Shown here: positions 1-11,800 of the stretch, piece by piece
How positions within the stretch are numbered: position 1 is the stretch's first letter
Layout: every line of letters starts with the position of its first letter
NCBI GenBank assembly: GCA_002007465.1
Contig: LNAC01000066.1
Location: 1,898,381 to 1,962,380 of the forward strand
Length of the DNA: 64,000 nucleotides
Reading direction: 5' to 3'
DNA from: Ailurus styani
Taxonomy: Eukaryota > Chordata > Mammalia > Carnivora > Ailuridae
Position numbers and translations under genes: made by a program
Notes under the pieces: generated by a model
Database searches by the model: none
What the model was told of the DNA's origin: nothing
What the model saw: only the letters and a program-made list of their open reading frames with translations

Positions 1-720
1 ACTCGGAGGTTTAATCTGGAAAGCACACCAAAGGGAGAATACGATTCCTGAGTCTGTTACTTGTCCCAGCTCGTATTGCGTTACTGCACGCATCAGGGAC
101 CTCGGAGCCGTGGGAGAGCTCCTTGGCTGAGTGTGGGAACCCCGTGTGCAAGCGAGTCTTTGAGGAGAGGCACTAAATGTCTCCACCATAGTTCTGCGAG
201 TCCAAAAGCAGAGGAAGGTGAAGAAGAGTGAATAATGAGAAGCAAGTGAGTGCCTGAGCAGCCTCCAGGGAGAGGACCCAGGATCGTGACTCACCTTGTT
301 ACTCACAAAGCAAAGAGAGTGAGCTGTGGATCTACAGGGAATATGTTTCACACAAGTGTTTTCTCCATAGACGTGGTCACTGTCCCTGCTGCAGATAACT
401 ACAGGGGGTGTTGGGAGGTCTGCTGAGTTCCCAAAGGATAGAGGGAACCAAAACCAGATTCAAAAGAGGACTGAGATGAAGAATGTATCATGGAAAAAGA
501 AAAAGAAGGAGGGAAAAACCTGATGTATTTTTGATCTTTAGGGGTGTGACATTTCATCCCTGGAGGGTGAATAAAGACATTCTGGAACAGCAGGAGCAGT
601 TATCTACTCAAAAGAGATTAAGAAGAATACTCAGGAACTATCAAAAGAAAAGAATTGTGTTACATTTTACAAAAATAAGAAGTGTTTCCTCACCATTCTC
701 ACTAAGAGGAATCAGCAGCA

Positions 721-1361
721 GTAGCAACATCAGCATCACTATCACAACTGTCACCACCATCACTACCAATACCACCACCAATTTTGGAAGAGAGAGGAAC
801 ACCACCATCACCATCACAACTGTCATCAACACCACCACCACCACCATCACTATCACCATCACCACCATCACCATCACAACTGTCACCATCACCACCACCA
901 TCACAACTATCACCATCACTATCACCACCGTCACCACCATCACCATCACAACTGTCACCACCATCACTACTAACACCACCATCACCATCACAACTGTCAC
1001 CGTCACTAACACCACCATCACCACCATCACCATCACCATCACAACTATCACCACCATTACTACCACCACCACCACCATCACCACCACCACCCCACCACTA
1101 CCATCACCACCACCAATACCACCAGCACCATCATCACCACCAGCACCACCAATACCAATACCACCACCATCATCACCATCACAACTATTACCACCATTAC
1201 TACCACCACCACCACCACCATCACTACCATCACCACCACCAATACCACCACCATCATCACCACCAGCACCACCAATACCAATACCACCACCATCATCACC
1301 ATCACAACTGTCACCACTATTACTACCAATATCCCCACCCCACCACCAATACCACCATCTA
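721..1361. repeat. (ACC/ATC)n minisatellite with higher-order units
   Basis: About 640 bp is built almost wholly from CAC, CAT and AAC-type triplets, with CAATAC and CAACTGTCA interruptions. Long open frames appear in both directions (Thr/Ile-rich, His/Tyr-rich and Val/Met-rich) only because the triplet unit lacks stop codons. A larger unit of 42 triplets (126 bp) starts at 1102 and recurs at 1228 with one triplet missing. A non-repeat stretch at 780-801 interrupts the array. Confidence 0.95.
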
Positions 1362-1439
1362 TTGTCAGGCAATACACTATGTTTTCTATACCTAGTATCT
1401 ATACATAATATCTCATTATAGTTCTATGAGGGAGAGAAA

Positions 1440-1560
1440 AGTAATTGTTTTATAGATGAGAAAACTGAGACCCAAAGAGTATAAATGACTTGCCCAGAGT
1501 CACACAAATAGTAAGTAATGAAACTGGAATGTGGGCCCAGGCAGTCTGGTCCTGGAGACT
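1440..1560 (-). repeat. MIR fragment
   Basis: The 'gatgagaaaactgagac ... cttgcccagagtcaca' pattern is the reverse complement of the MIR 3' half. Diverged, directly follows the minisatellite. Confidence 0.65.
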
Positions 1561-2194
1561 ATTCCCTTCACACCCTATACCAGAGACGTGACTGGCTAAT
1601 TGGGAAGCGTCCTGTCTTCCTGGATTAGTTATCTAAAGCAAGGAAGGGCACCTGCTATGACTCACGAAACACTCGTTTTTGTTGATCTACATGGAATGTA
1701 TGACACAGTCAAGGAAAGCTAAAAATGGCTGCCTAGAGTCTCCAGAGACCTCAGGAAACGGAGGGATTTGGGGGAACAGGTGGTGGCCTCATACTTTCTG
1801 CCAGCTGAAGGTTGTAATTTTGGAAGAGAGAGGAACATATGAGGAGCGGACAGCTGGCTGCACAGCAACCAACACGGGGCAGGGTGTCGCTCTCCTGACT
1901 GCGCCTGTTTGTTATACCAGACTCACGGGCTCCAGGCCGGATGCCTGAAGCTCCACCAGAGGGCAAGGCTGAAAGGAGGAGGAGGAGGAAGGAGAAAAGG
2001 ATTTTGATCAGTCTGAGGCCAGTACAGTAGAGGACCCACGGTAAAACATGAAAAGAAAAACCGCATGGAGGAGGCATCCCAGAATCCTCAGGAGGAATCC
2101 ACGGGTCTTCCCAGCAGCAGGAATATTCTTCTGGCCTCAGATCAGAGATGGGACAGTGCACAGAATATGGGTCAAAAACACAAGAACGTGAAAT

Positions 2195-2400
2195 AAGAAT
2201 GACAGCGACCATTCATTGAGCTCTTGTGTTGAGTCCTTACAGGCCTGAAGATAGTACATCTTCACACCAGGGTTGTTAGGAAGACATTGAGATGAGGAAG
2301 CAGGGGCTTCACGGTCACACAACCAGTAAGCAAGGGAGCTGGGACTGTGCCCTCAGCCCTCTCTCACCATTCACTCTGTCCTCCCAGCCCAGCCTCTAAC
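2195..2400 (-). repeat. MIR-like fragment
   Basis: It reads as an antisense MIR: target-like 'cattcattgagctctt', then 'gagatgaggaagcag' and 'cacacaaccagtaagc'. Family assignment is by pattern only. Confidence 0.5.
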
Positions 2401-2790
2401 CACTACCCTGAACAGCCTCCTGAATTTTAACTCAAGGTACCAATCCGTCCCAGACGCATCACCACAACTTAAGGAGGAGGGACTCACTACTAGAATGTGA
2501 CCACAAAAGGATGCGGCTCTTCAGATGAGATGTATTGGAGAGGTAGGGAGTTGTGTTGTTGGCCCTAACATACCAAGTCCACAGTCGACAAGTGAAGTTG
2601 ATCAGTGGATGACCACACCAAGCAAGGAAAAGTGAAGTGTAAGGAAGGAGGGAGAAGAGAGAAACAGCAGTTGTCTTTAAATATTTGAAGGAAATGTCAG
2701 CAGGCAGAGGAGGTAGGTTATTCTTTTTGCATAAAATAAGGGGCATCGCAAGGAGTCAGGCCCCAGCTCCATATAAAGAAGGCAGTCATG

Positions 2791-2960
2791 GGGGCCTGGG
2801 TGGCTCTGTCGATTAAGGCCTGACTCTTCATTTCAGCTCAGGGTTGGGAGATCAAATCCCACACCCTCATGGAGCTTGCTTGGGACTCTCTCTCCCTCTC
2901 CCTCTACGCCTCCCTCCCACTCACACACACTCTCTCACTCTCCAAAAAAAAAAAAAAAAA
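2791..2960 (+). mobile_element. CAN-SINE (tRNA-derived carnivoran SINE)
   Basis: The tRNA-like head (gcctgggtggctctgtcga, then the ATCAAATCCCA B-box region) is followed by a CT-rich stretch and an 18-nt A tail. Direct repeats ggcagtcatg at 2781-2790 and 2961-2970 flank it, a target-site duplication proving L1-style insertion. The head is diverged, so it is an older copy than those at 5065 or 63355. Confidence 0.93.
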
Positions 2961-2970
2961 GGCAGTCATG

Positions 2971-3815
2971 ACAGGAAATGACAAGTGTTGGTGAAGATGT
3001 AGATTGGTGCAGCCCATGTGGGAAACAGTATGAAGGCTCCTCAAAAAATTAAAAATAGAAATACCATATAATCTAGTAATTCCACTGTTGAGTATTTTCC
3101 CAAAGAAAACAAAAACACTAATTTAAAAAGATAAATGCACCCCTACATTTGTTGTAGTTTGTTTCCAATAGCCAAGTATGGAAGTAACCCAAGTAGCCAT
3201 CGATTGATGAATGGATAAAGATGTGACAGATATACCCTGGAATATTACTCAGTCACTAAAAAGAATAAATATTGCCATTTGCAAGAACATCAATGGACCT
3301 AGAGGGTATTATGAAATAAGTCGGACAGAGAAAGAAAAATACTGTATGATTTCACTGATATATAGAATCTCAAAAACAAAACAAATGAACAAACAAACCC
3401 AAAAAAGCAGAAACAGACTCATGAATACAGAGGACAAACTGATGGTTGCCAAAGGTGAAGGGGAGGAAGGACGAGCAAAAATGGGTGAAGGGGAGTAGGA
3501 GACACAGGCTTCCAGTTGTGCCATGGGTAGGTCACGGGGATGAAAGGCACAGCATGGGGCATATGGCCAATGATGCAGTAGTAGCGGTGTGTGGGCACAG
3601 ATGGGAGCTGCACTTGTGCTGGGCTCAGCATAAGGTACAGAGTTGTTGAATCGTTATTATTGTACACCTGAGACTGATGTCACACTCTGTGACAACTATA
3701 CTTCAATAAAAACAAATCAGATAGGAAATTTTAAAAATGGAGTTACAAAACAAAACAAAAAAGAATAAACCTTTATATGACACATATTTTTAAAAATAAA
3801 AATAAAAAGAATAAA
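2971..3815 (+). mobile_element. L1 LINE 3' end, 5'-truncated
   Basis: The sequence follows the usual mammalian L1 ORF2 tail and 3' UTR: 'ccatcgattgatgaatggataaa', then 'ggaatattactcagtcactaaaaag', 'tgaaataagtcggacagagaaa', then 'ttgttgaatcgttat...tgtacacctgagact' and an A-rich end. Frames are broken, so it is a dead copy. The 5' end abuts the SINE target site, so the SINE landed at or beside this L1. Confidence 0.88.
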
Positions 3816-5064
3816 GAAGGCACTGGTGACAATTTTGCCCGTCCAAAGGCAAAGCAGACTTCCTGCATAGGGGGTGAGCTTCCTACCCCTGGAGGCAATT
3901 AAGCAGAGGACGGTGCCTGCCTGTCAAAATGCTGTAGATTCCTGCATTAGGCGGGACTGTGACCAAGTGTTCTGTGAACTCTGAGGCCCTGTGGAATTAT
4001 TTAACTCTATCCAGGAGGCCAACAGACACCAGTTCAGTGTGTGTGGTTCAGTATTTGACCCCTGAGCCCTCAGGTTCTTCTATGCTGAGCATGAGCAATC
4101 ATTTCTATAAAAGGAGACATCTCTAAATGATTACAGTCTAAAGCCTGCGATTATTGGGAGGCAAGCGGGTAGACTTTTTCCACAGGAGTGAGGAAGGACA
4201 GGAAATCCCAAAGCTATTCTCCCAGCCCCCATCTAAAGGCCTGGGGCTTGAAGCATTTTGCAATCGGAGACCCTCCTGCCCCCAGCCTGGGCTAAGGGAT
4301 GTTAGAAAGGCGCTAGGGAGCCAAGAGGCAGGAACTGTGGGAGTTGCGTTGTCCAAGCACTTCATCAGGGCCCAGACAGGCGGCTGGGCACACCCCCTTC
4401 CTCGACAGGCCGACGCATCATCTTCTCTCCCAGGCCTGGCTCCCAGCTGGACACGAGGGCTTCCCACCAGCCTCTCCCAACTTGATCTACAGTTTCTTTT
4501 CTCCCCACTGCTCCAAAGTATGCATCTGTCTGGTGGCGCCAATAGAGAGGCTTGTCCTCCGGTAAACTTTGTCCCATGACCCCTTCTTCCTCCAGAGTGG
4601 GCCATCCGGTCGGGTAGGCCTGAATTCCCAGCATGTCCCAAGTACCTTGGACGCTGGCTTCCTTTCCTGCCCTTCCCCAGACAGGGATTGAGCAGCAGGC
4701 AGATGCCCAGCCCCCACATTCTGGGGCCCTGGTGTAGGTTCCAGGGTGATGAGGATGGGGAGTGAGAACAACCCTCTGGTATGGGACGGTCTTACCAGAT
4801 TCTCTAATCCTTGGGGAGGAGAATGTTCCGCATACTATAAGCATCTTGGGGTGAGGGCAGGCACGGGAAACTCTGTCCTTTTCCTGGGTACTATGAGGTC
4901 CCCTCCTTCATACTCATCCAGCAAATACGATCTGAGTTCCTACCATGTGTCGAGCACAGCAGTAGGCAAGAGAATGGACTTAAGCACAAAACATAGACAG
5001 GGTCCTTGTCATTGAGCATACGGCCCAAGAGTAGGAAAAATTAGATTCTAAACTTAGCCCCCGG

Positions 5065-5270
5065 GGCGCGTGGGTGGCTCAGTGGGTTAAAGCCTCTGCC
5101 TTCAGCTCAGGTCATGATCTCAGGGTCCTGGGATCGAGGCCCACATCGGGCTCTCTGCTCCGCAGGGAGCTTCCTTCCTCCTCTTTCTGCCTGCCTCTCT
5201 GCCTACTTGTAATCTCTCTCTGTGTGTCAAATAAATAAATAATCTTTAAAAAAATAATAATAATAAAAAT
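5065..5270 (+). mobile_element. CAN-SINE, young copy
   Basis: A nearly canonical head (gtgggtggctcagtgggtta) is followed by the B-box, a CT-rich tail with 'ctgcctgcctctctgcctac', and AATAAA-rich 3' end. The 15-nt target-site duplication aaacttagcccccgg is perfect at 5050-5064 and 5271-5285. Perfect flanks imply recent insertion. This tail variant is the basis for the mustelid guess. Confidence 0.96.
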
Positions 5271-5714
5271 AAACTTAGCCCCCGGAGCGGTGCTGCTCGG
5301 ACTTGACTCTGCTTGCAGATTTTCGGTAGGTCTGCAGGCTCCTAGGTGCTGCTGGTACAACAGGTGCCCAGGGCACGAACAGTTGCGTGCTTAGTTAGCT
5401 GTTTGAGGGCAGGCCAGACGCGGGGCAGGGTCTGTCTGTGTGGGATGAAGAGCGGTCAGGATGACAGAGAACTTTCTGGTGGAATCCTAGCACATCCTTC
5501 TTTCTCCCTCACGTCCAGTCCCCCTGTCCAGCGGCCCGGGCTCCGGGGCCTTTGCTTCCACCTGGTAGAGCTCCGAGCAGGTGCCCATGCCAGGGTGAGA
5601 GCCACCATGGGAAAGTCGCCTTTCAAGGAGGGGTTTCCCTCCCTGGGACTGAGACGACAGCAGAGGTCAGGGGCCCGGGATGTTGTGCTCAGTGGCGTCC
5701 TCCTGTCTTTGCAG

Positions 5715-5841
5715 ACTGCGCTGGGTGCAAGGAGGAGATCAAGCACGGCCAGTCGCTCCTGGCGCTGGACAAGCAATGGCACGTCAGCTGCTTCAAGTGC
5801 CAGACCTGCAGCGTCATCCTCACCGGGGAGTACATCAGCAA
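5715..5841 (+). CDS. ABLIM3: ABLIM3 exon e1: most of LIM3
   Basis: 127 nt, phase 1 in, phase 2 out; residues 1-43. The acceptor is tctttgcag and the donor is AA|GTGGGT. It carries six of the eight zinc ligands of a LIM domain: C2, C5, H23, C26, C29, C32. The first Asp codon takes its G from the upstream exon. An antisense frame of 246 codons over this GC-rich exon is a shadow. Confidence 0.95.
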
Positions 5842-8800
5842 GTGGGTGTCTCCTCCTTCCCCTCTGCCTGGCTTCCGCCCCCCCCAACCCCCGCTGCATT
5901 CCACGGGCCTGCCCCAGGGGACCCAGGTGGCCTGAATCTCCCGGGCCACCTCCTTCCACTTGCCTCCAGCCGCCACACTCCCACAGCCACAAAGAACAGC
6001 TCCCCAACCCCCGGGCCCTTCTGAGCTGCTCCCTCTGCCTGAGATGCTCTTCTTGCCCCTTGCCACCTTCGCTCCTCCCCTCCCTCCGGTCTTGAGTCCC
6101 ACAGCTGCTCTCCGGAGGTCTCGAACCATCCTGTGCCACCTCCGCTCCCCCAACCCCAGCCCTCATCCATGTTAACTTTCTGATAATGACGATCATCCAG
6201 CTACCATTTGCCGAGGTTTTATGATGGACAAAGGATAGGCTAGTGGCTGTGGACGGGTTATCCCATTAAACCCCACACCTCCCCTCATGTTTTACCCGCT
6301 GCTGCCATTAGCGTGATGCGCATCCCCTGGCCAACAATACAGTTGTTGAATGAATCGAATGAGATGAGATACAAGGGACACGGGAAGCTATCAGCAGAGA
6401 GGGCCCTACCCCCAGGGGCTGCACCTGGCCCCACAGGACGAGTCCCGTCCCCCCTTATTACTGGACCCCAATGACCACATCCCCAACTCAAGCACCGAGA
6501 AGAAGTGATGGTCACAGCCCCTCACGGCGCTGATGCCGTCTGACCCAGACACCACTGGGGCAGCGGGCTGACCCACCCAGGACGTGGCAAGCACGTGAAG
6601 CCATAGCACGTAGGGGTTTTGCCATCAGGAGAGCTATAGTCTAACAAGGGAGATAGACTTGATACATAAAGAATTATGGCACCAAGAGTTAGGTGATAGG
6701 AAGCTCAAGAGTTCTGTTCTTTCGGACCCTTTAGGTCATAAGGGACAGAAAACCCAATTCAAACCCACGTAAGCAAAAATGAGTTTATTGACTCAGAAAT
6801 GGGAAGGCCAGAGGCTTACTGACTTCCAGCACAGCTGAATCCAGGGGCTTAAAGATGTCCCTGGCACTGCAGAAGTCTCTCTCTCTCTCTCTCCCCCGCT
6901 ACCCCATCCCCTCAGCTCTCCCTTCCTCTATGTTGGATTTGTTCTCAAACAACCCCTCCGCCAAGAGTAGCAAAGATGATCTCCAGGGTTTCATTCTACC
7001 AGCGTAGCAAGCCTAGCCGAGAGAAGAGGCCCCTTTCCCAAGGACCCCAGCAAGAGTCCCACGGTTGTCTCTGATGTGGCCACCCTTGGGTCACACTCCC
7101 ATTCCTGACCAATCACTGGCCAGGAGGATGTGAGTCCCGGAGCCAGAGAGCAGCCCTCTGTGACTCACAGTAACTGTGAGTGGGAAGGGGTGGCCCCCAA
7201 AGGAAACCAGGCGAGGCTGTGGGCAGAAAGGGGACACAGATGCCACCAGATAGCACTCTCTGGGTCAGAGGTCCAAGTGACAGTCTGAATATTCCTAGAA
7301 AGAAGGGAGCACTTCTAACTAGGAGGGAATGAAGTCTGGAATCTGGGAGAGCTTCCACTCTTTGAGCCAGACCTTGAAAACGAGGGTGAGATTTGAAAAC
7401 ACAAAGAAGGAAAGCTTGTAGGCGGCATGCCCAGCCTGGGCAAGGGCGGGCTAGTGCCTGACACACCCCTCTTGTCTGCTGGAGCTCAGACGTGTGCGCA
7501 GGTGCAGCAGGGTCCCAGGCTGCAGAGGGGAGCTGAGGTCACAGCACCAAGAGCTTTGAAGGTCATGTTAGTAGGAGGTTGGCATCTTGCTCCGTGCCTG
7601 CCAAGTAAGAAGTGCCCTTACTGAGTCGCCGCCTGGAGTCCTTGAGTCTGTGAGCCTCAGTCGGGGGTGTCGGGTTCGTGCGGAGCTCCCCTGAAGAAGG
7701 CCCAGCCCCCATTGCCCATCCCTGCTAAGGCATCTGCAGCCTGGCGCTGGACTCCTCATCTGGCTGCTGGCACAGTGGCAGGTGCCGAGAGACACTGCCT
7801 CTGGGATCAACGCCTGGGTTAGCAGCCTGGCCTGCGTGACCTTGGCAAAGGACTTCAGTCCTCCGAGTCTGCTTCCTCATTTATAAAAACAGGGATAAGA
7901 AGACCCACCTCACAGGGCGGCACCAAGGCTCAGACATCATCCTCTTAAGTGTCTAGTGAATACTAATCGGACCATCTCCGTCTTTTTAGAATCATGGCTA
8001 TTTCAAATTCCCAAGGCCTCCCCACCCTCGGGTCCAAACAAGGCAGGATCGGCACGTGTACACAAATTTTGCTGGCTCATTGTACCCACCTCCTGACAAA
8101 TGACTTTCTCCCCCTGCCGAGTCACCCTCCCACACCCACGGAGTGTGGAAGGATTGGCAGGGGTGGGAGGAGGCTTGTCTCAGGGGCCTTCAAACAACAG
8201 TCTGACCGCTGGCCTTCACTGGTTCCCCTCCTTCAGGAGAACACAAGCCCCCTGCCGTGCAGGGTGGGCTCCAGCAAGGCCAGCATGGCCACAACTTGGA
8301 GAAGAAACAATGGCATGCCTGTCCTTCGGGGCTCTCTGTCAGCCAGTTCTGTTACACCCAAAAGGGGGGAGGCGTTCCTCTCTCCTCAGGGACTCAATAG
8401 CACCACGGAGCCGTGTCGTCAGATCCAGTCCTTAGAGCCAGGTGGGGCCCAGAGCTGGGAGAGGTGTCTGATGCCTCCAGCTACCTCCACGTCCTCCTTG
8501 AAGACCCCTCTCTGCCCTCATGGGGTTCCTCTGGATGCCATTTGCTGTGTGCTCTAGACTGGCCGGGCCCTGAGCCTGAGCCCTGGGCATGCGGGCAGCC
8601 ATGTCCTTCCGGCCTCATGACCACCTGGGGGAGGAACCAGACCGCCTGGCTTTGAATCCAGCTTCAGGTCTTCTGAGTTGAGTTTTCCCATCAACACAAC
8701 AGGGGAAGACTGATAGTTTTGACCTCCCAGGGCTGCTGTAGGAATTCAATGAAATAATCTATGTAAAATCCCATCGGAGGGCCGGCCACACACCGAGCCA

Positions 8801-11800
8801 TCCCTGTCTACGGCTGTTAGTAGCAGGGGGCAGTGTGAGAATAATTCACAATAATCTTATTACTGCCTGATAAGTTAGAAGCGCCGAACGGAAATGAAGC
8901 ATGTCGGAAGTAGTTAGGGTAGGTTCCCCTTATCTCCTGACCCGGAAGCACTCATGATTCTCTCGCTACAGGTAAAATTTTTTATCAGATGAGGAGCCCT
9001 GAAGGTTATGCCCAAAAACTGACCCCATCGATGACCTCCTGGAAGGAGCTGGGAGGAGGGAGAAGGTTTCTCCCTTTATACCTTTGTAATGTGCCAAATG
9101 CAAATACTACCTATTCTAAATAAAGTAAAACTTCACACAGTTTTGCAATACATTTGAAAAAGAGCCCTTTGAGATAAAGAGAAGAAAACGGGTCTGGAGA
9201 ACTTGTGGGAGAGAAATAGCAGGAAGGGAAATAGAAAAGGGATCTCCGTGACCAGCAGCCCAGACCAGTGGTTCCCAGGTGCACTTGGGGAGTTTGTCAA
9301 GAGGCAGATTCCGGGGCCCCCCTCCCAGGGGTTGTCCGATTCCATAGATCTGAGTGGTGTCTGGGGAGTTTGCATTTTTAACAAGCTCTCTGAGTGTTTC
9401 TGATCTCGGTCCAGTCACCACTGGCTGCAGGTCTGGGAACTTGCCTGTGACACCCCCACCATGGACTCCCCCCCACCAGCTTCCTCTCCCTGTGTGCATT
9501 TCCTCTTGCAGGGATGGCGTTCCATACTGCGAGTCCGACTACCACTCCCAGTTCGGCATCAAATGTGAGACTTGTGACCGATACATCAGCGGCAGGGTCT
9601 TGGAGGTGAGTGGGTTCAAGTAACTGTGAGGGTGTTTGCGCAGGAGGGCCTGTGACTCCAGAAGGTCGTCACTGAGGACCCCTCCTTCCGTAGCCTCCCC
9701 CTCCCCTGCTGCCACGACCTCAGCTCAGTTTACTCCATGACTTGAGCAGATAACTTTGCCTCTCTGGGCACCCCGAAAATGAGAAGCTGGACAAAATTAT
9801 TCCTGGTTCCAAAAATGCTGTGCTGGGAATATCTGTGTCTTCTTTGGACTCAGACCCAGATAGATTACTAGGGAGGAACAGTTAATGGTTTTCTTCCCAG
9901 CCCTGCTAAAGGATGGAAGCCATTTTTAATTTTTTAAGCATTTGGTAAGGTGCTGATTTAAGAACCAGCTTGTCTAGCAGTTTGCTCACTGGCTGGTCCA
10001 TCACCATGACAACAGCTCTCCCCTGCCTCTGATGACCTGCTCGCTCTGCCTTTAACAAGCGACCCGCAGCTCCCTTGCTGAGCCCCTGCTCCAGCCCCCT
10101 GTCTGCTGCCCTTCCAGGCCTTCCTTCCACGCCCTGTGGGCCCAGAAAGCTGTCTTCCTATGCTTTGGGACCACACACCTTGAGGAATTAAAAACAGGAA
10201 AGAGTTTGCTGCAAAGGACAAACAATAGGCTAAGGCCAGGAACAATTGGGTTCGGATATTGACTCAACTGCTAACTCATGCTCACATTTGGGGAGAGAGT
10301 CTTTGCCTCTCCGGGCCTCAGTGTTCCTTTCTGGCAGTGGCTGGGGGACGGCAGACTGGAGCAGCTCTTACGGGCAGGCTCATTAACGTGTCAAAGCTGG
10401 CCAGTCGGTGGTGGTCACCTGCAGTCAGCACTGTGTTGAGAAGGATTCTGCAGCCACATCTGGGCCCAGCAGGAGAGAGTGTTATAACCAGGGAAGGAGG
10501 AGCCCAGGAGATGCAGCAAAGCTGAGCCCCAAGGATGAGAAGGAGACTGTCCAGTGATGCGCTAGAGGAAGAATAGAGCTTGACCCCCTTCAGGGAACAG
10601 AGAAAAAAGCCAGTGTGGCTGAATTATGTAAACTGGGGCTCAGGGAGGACGGTCTAGCACATGGGGCATACCCCATAGGGCTTTGCAGCCATTTAGGAGT
10701 TTGGATTTTGTAGTAAGTGCAACGGAAAGGTATTGGAGAGTTTTAAACTGAGGAGCAACGTGGTAAGATTGTAGGGAGTCAGAGAGAATAAGGTAAAGGT
10801 ACAGAGCTGATAAACCATTAAAGCTTCCCAGGGAGCAGTAGGAGTGCAGTGTGGAGGAGAAAGCAAGATACGGGAGCACAGGAAGGTGTTGGCCCTGGTT
10901 TCCCAGGGCCCCATTCCGGGGTGAGGGGTTTGTATGGGATTCACTGGGCAATAGGGGTTGTGGAAAGACTGAGCATGAGTGACCCGCTTAGAGATGCTCC
11001 TTAGAGGAGGAGGATGTCACGGACACGGGTGACCTTCGGAGGAAAGAACCTGGAAGTGGGAGACCAGCGAGGAGGCCATGACACCGCGGGCAGGACTCGA
11101 GACCTGTAGTGGCAGCAGACAGAGAACCCACCTGTCCCCGCGTGATGGCCACGGGATTCCCACAGCTTTGTGGCGGGGCCGCCGGTGGACATGAGGACTG
11201 AAGGAAAAGAAGTCAAAAGTTGTACCAAAGCATCAAGCCTGGAAGAGAGGAAGTTTGGTGCTGCCCCCTGTGGAAGTGGGGGCGGCAGGGAAAGAAGCTG
11301 ATCTGGGCAGAAACACAGTTCCACCGGGGACAGGTTGTGATTGAAATTCCGGGAAGGTTTCAGGAAGTCAGTCAGAAATGCAGAGCAGAGCTCAGGAACA
11401 GAGCTCCGGCGTGGAAGGAATAACCTCAGAAAGGCTAGGATTTGAGGAAGAGTCAGCACCAGAGGAGTCCCCTGGGATTGAGAGAGGGAAACAGGGAGAG
11501 AGAAAGAGAAAGAGGAAGAGAGGGAGGGACAGAGGGAGGGAGGAGTGGGCCGAGGGCAGCCCTGGGGAGTAGCTACTTATGGGTGGCACAGGGAGACTGA
11601 GGAGTTGTCAGAGAAAGAGGAAGAGCAGTCAGGGCTGTGGGGGGAGGATGCGGGCCAAGCCACAAGACAGCGCTTCAGAAAGGAGGGCGAGGTCCGCCAG
11701 CGTTGGTCAGATTCTGTGGAGCAGTTGAGGACTATGTGGGCTGAGGAAAAGCTGGGGGCAGGGGGTGGGGGGGTAGAGGNNNNNNNNNNNNNNNNNNNNN

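Larger units (their letters stand above)
1..5714 (+). other. ABLIM3: Upstream intron of ABLIM3 (partial)
   Basis: No LIM-type Cys/His pattern or other recognisable exon is found here in any frame, so I read it as the 3' part of the intron before the LIM3 exon. It ends in a phase-1 acceptor, tctttgcag at 5714. It holds the trinucleotide minisatellite (721-1361), MIR fragments (about 1440-1560 and 2195-2400), a CAN-SINE, an L1 3' end and a second CAN-SINE. 1-720 and 3830-4880 show nothing I can name. 4880-5050 resembles an L2/MIR remnant. Confidence 0.7.
5842..9511 (+). other. ABLIM3: ABLIM3 intron e1-e2
   Basis: 3.67 kb, GT-AG. It contains an unnamed repeat family member (about 6720-7030), MIR fragments at 7820-7960 and 8630-8800, and a MER5A-like element at 9260-9415. 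The first 500 bp are C-rich without a recognised element. 7110-7800, 7970-8620 and 8830-9250 show nothing identifiable. Confidence 0.85.

Noticed and set aside
483..1421. Long open frames (312 codons sense, 243 antisense, 203 sense) at the start of the window
   Set aside because: They arise from a stop-free triplet repeat and translate to Thr/Ile, Val/Met and His/Tyr runs. No splice, promoter or domain evidence.
2971..3815. Open frames in the L1 fragments at 2971 and 44915 as genes
   Set aside because: They are short frames in decayed LINE 3' ends with L1-typical sequence order.
5456..6196. Antisense 246-codon frame across exon e1
   Set aside because: GC-rich shadow of the real coding exon; low-complexity Gly/Arg-rich product, no domain.
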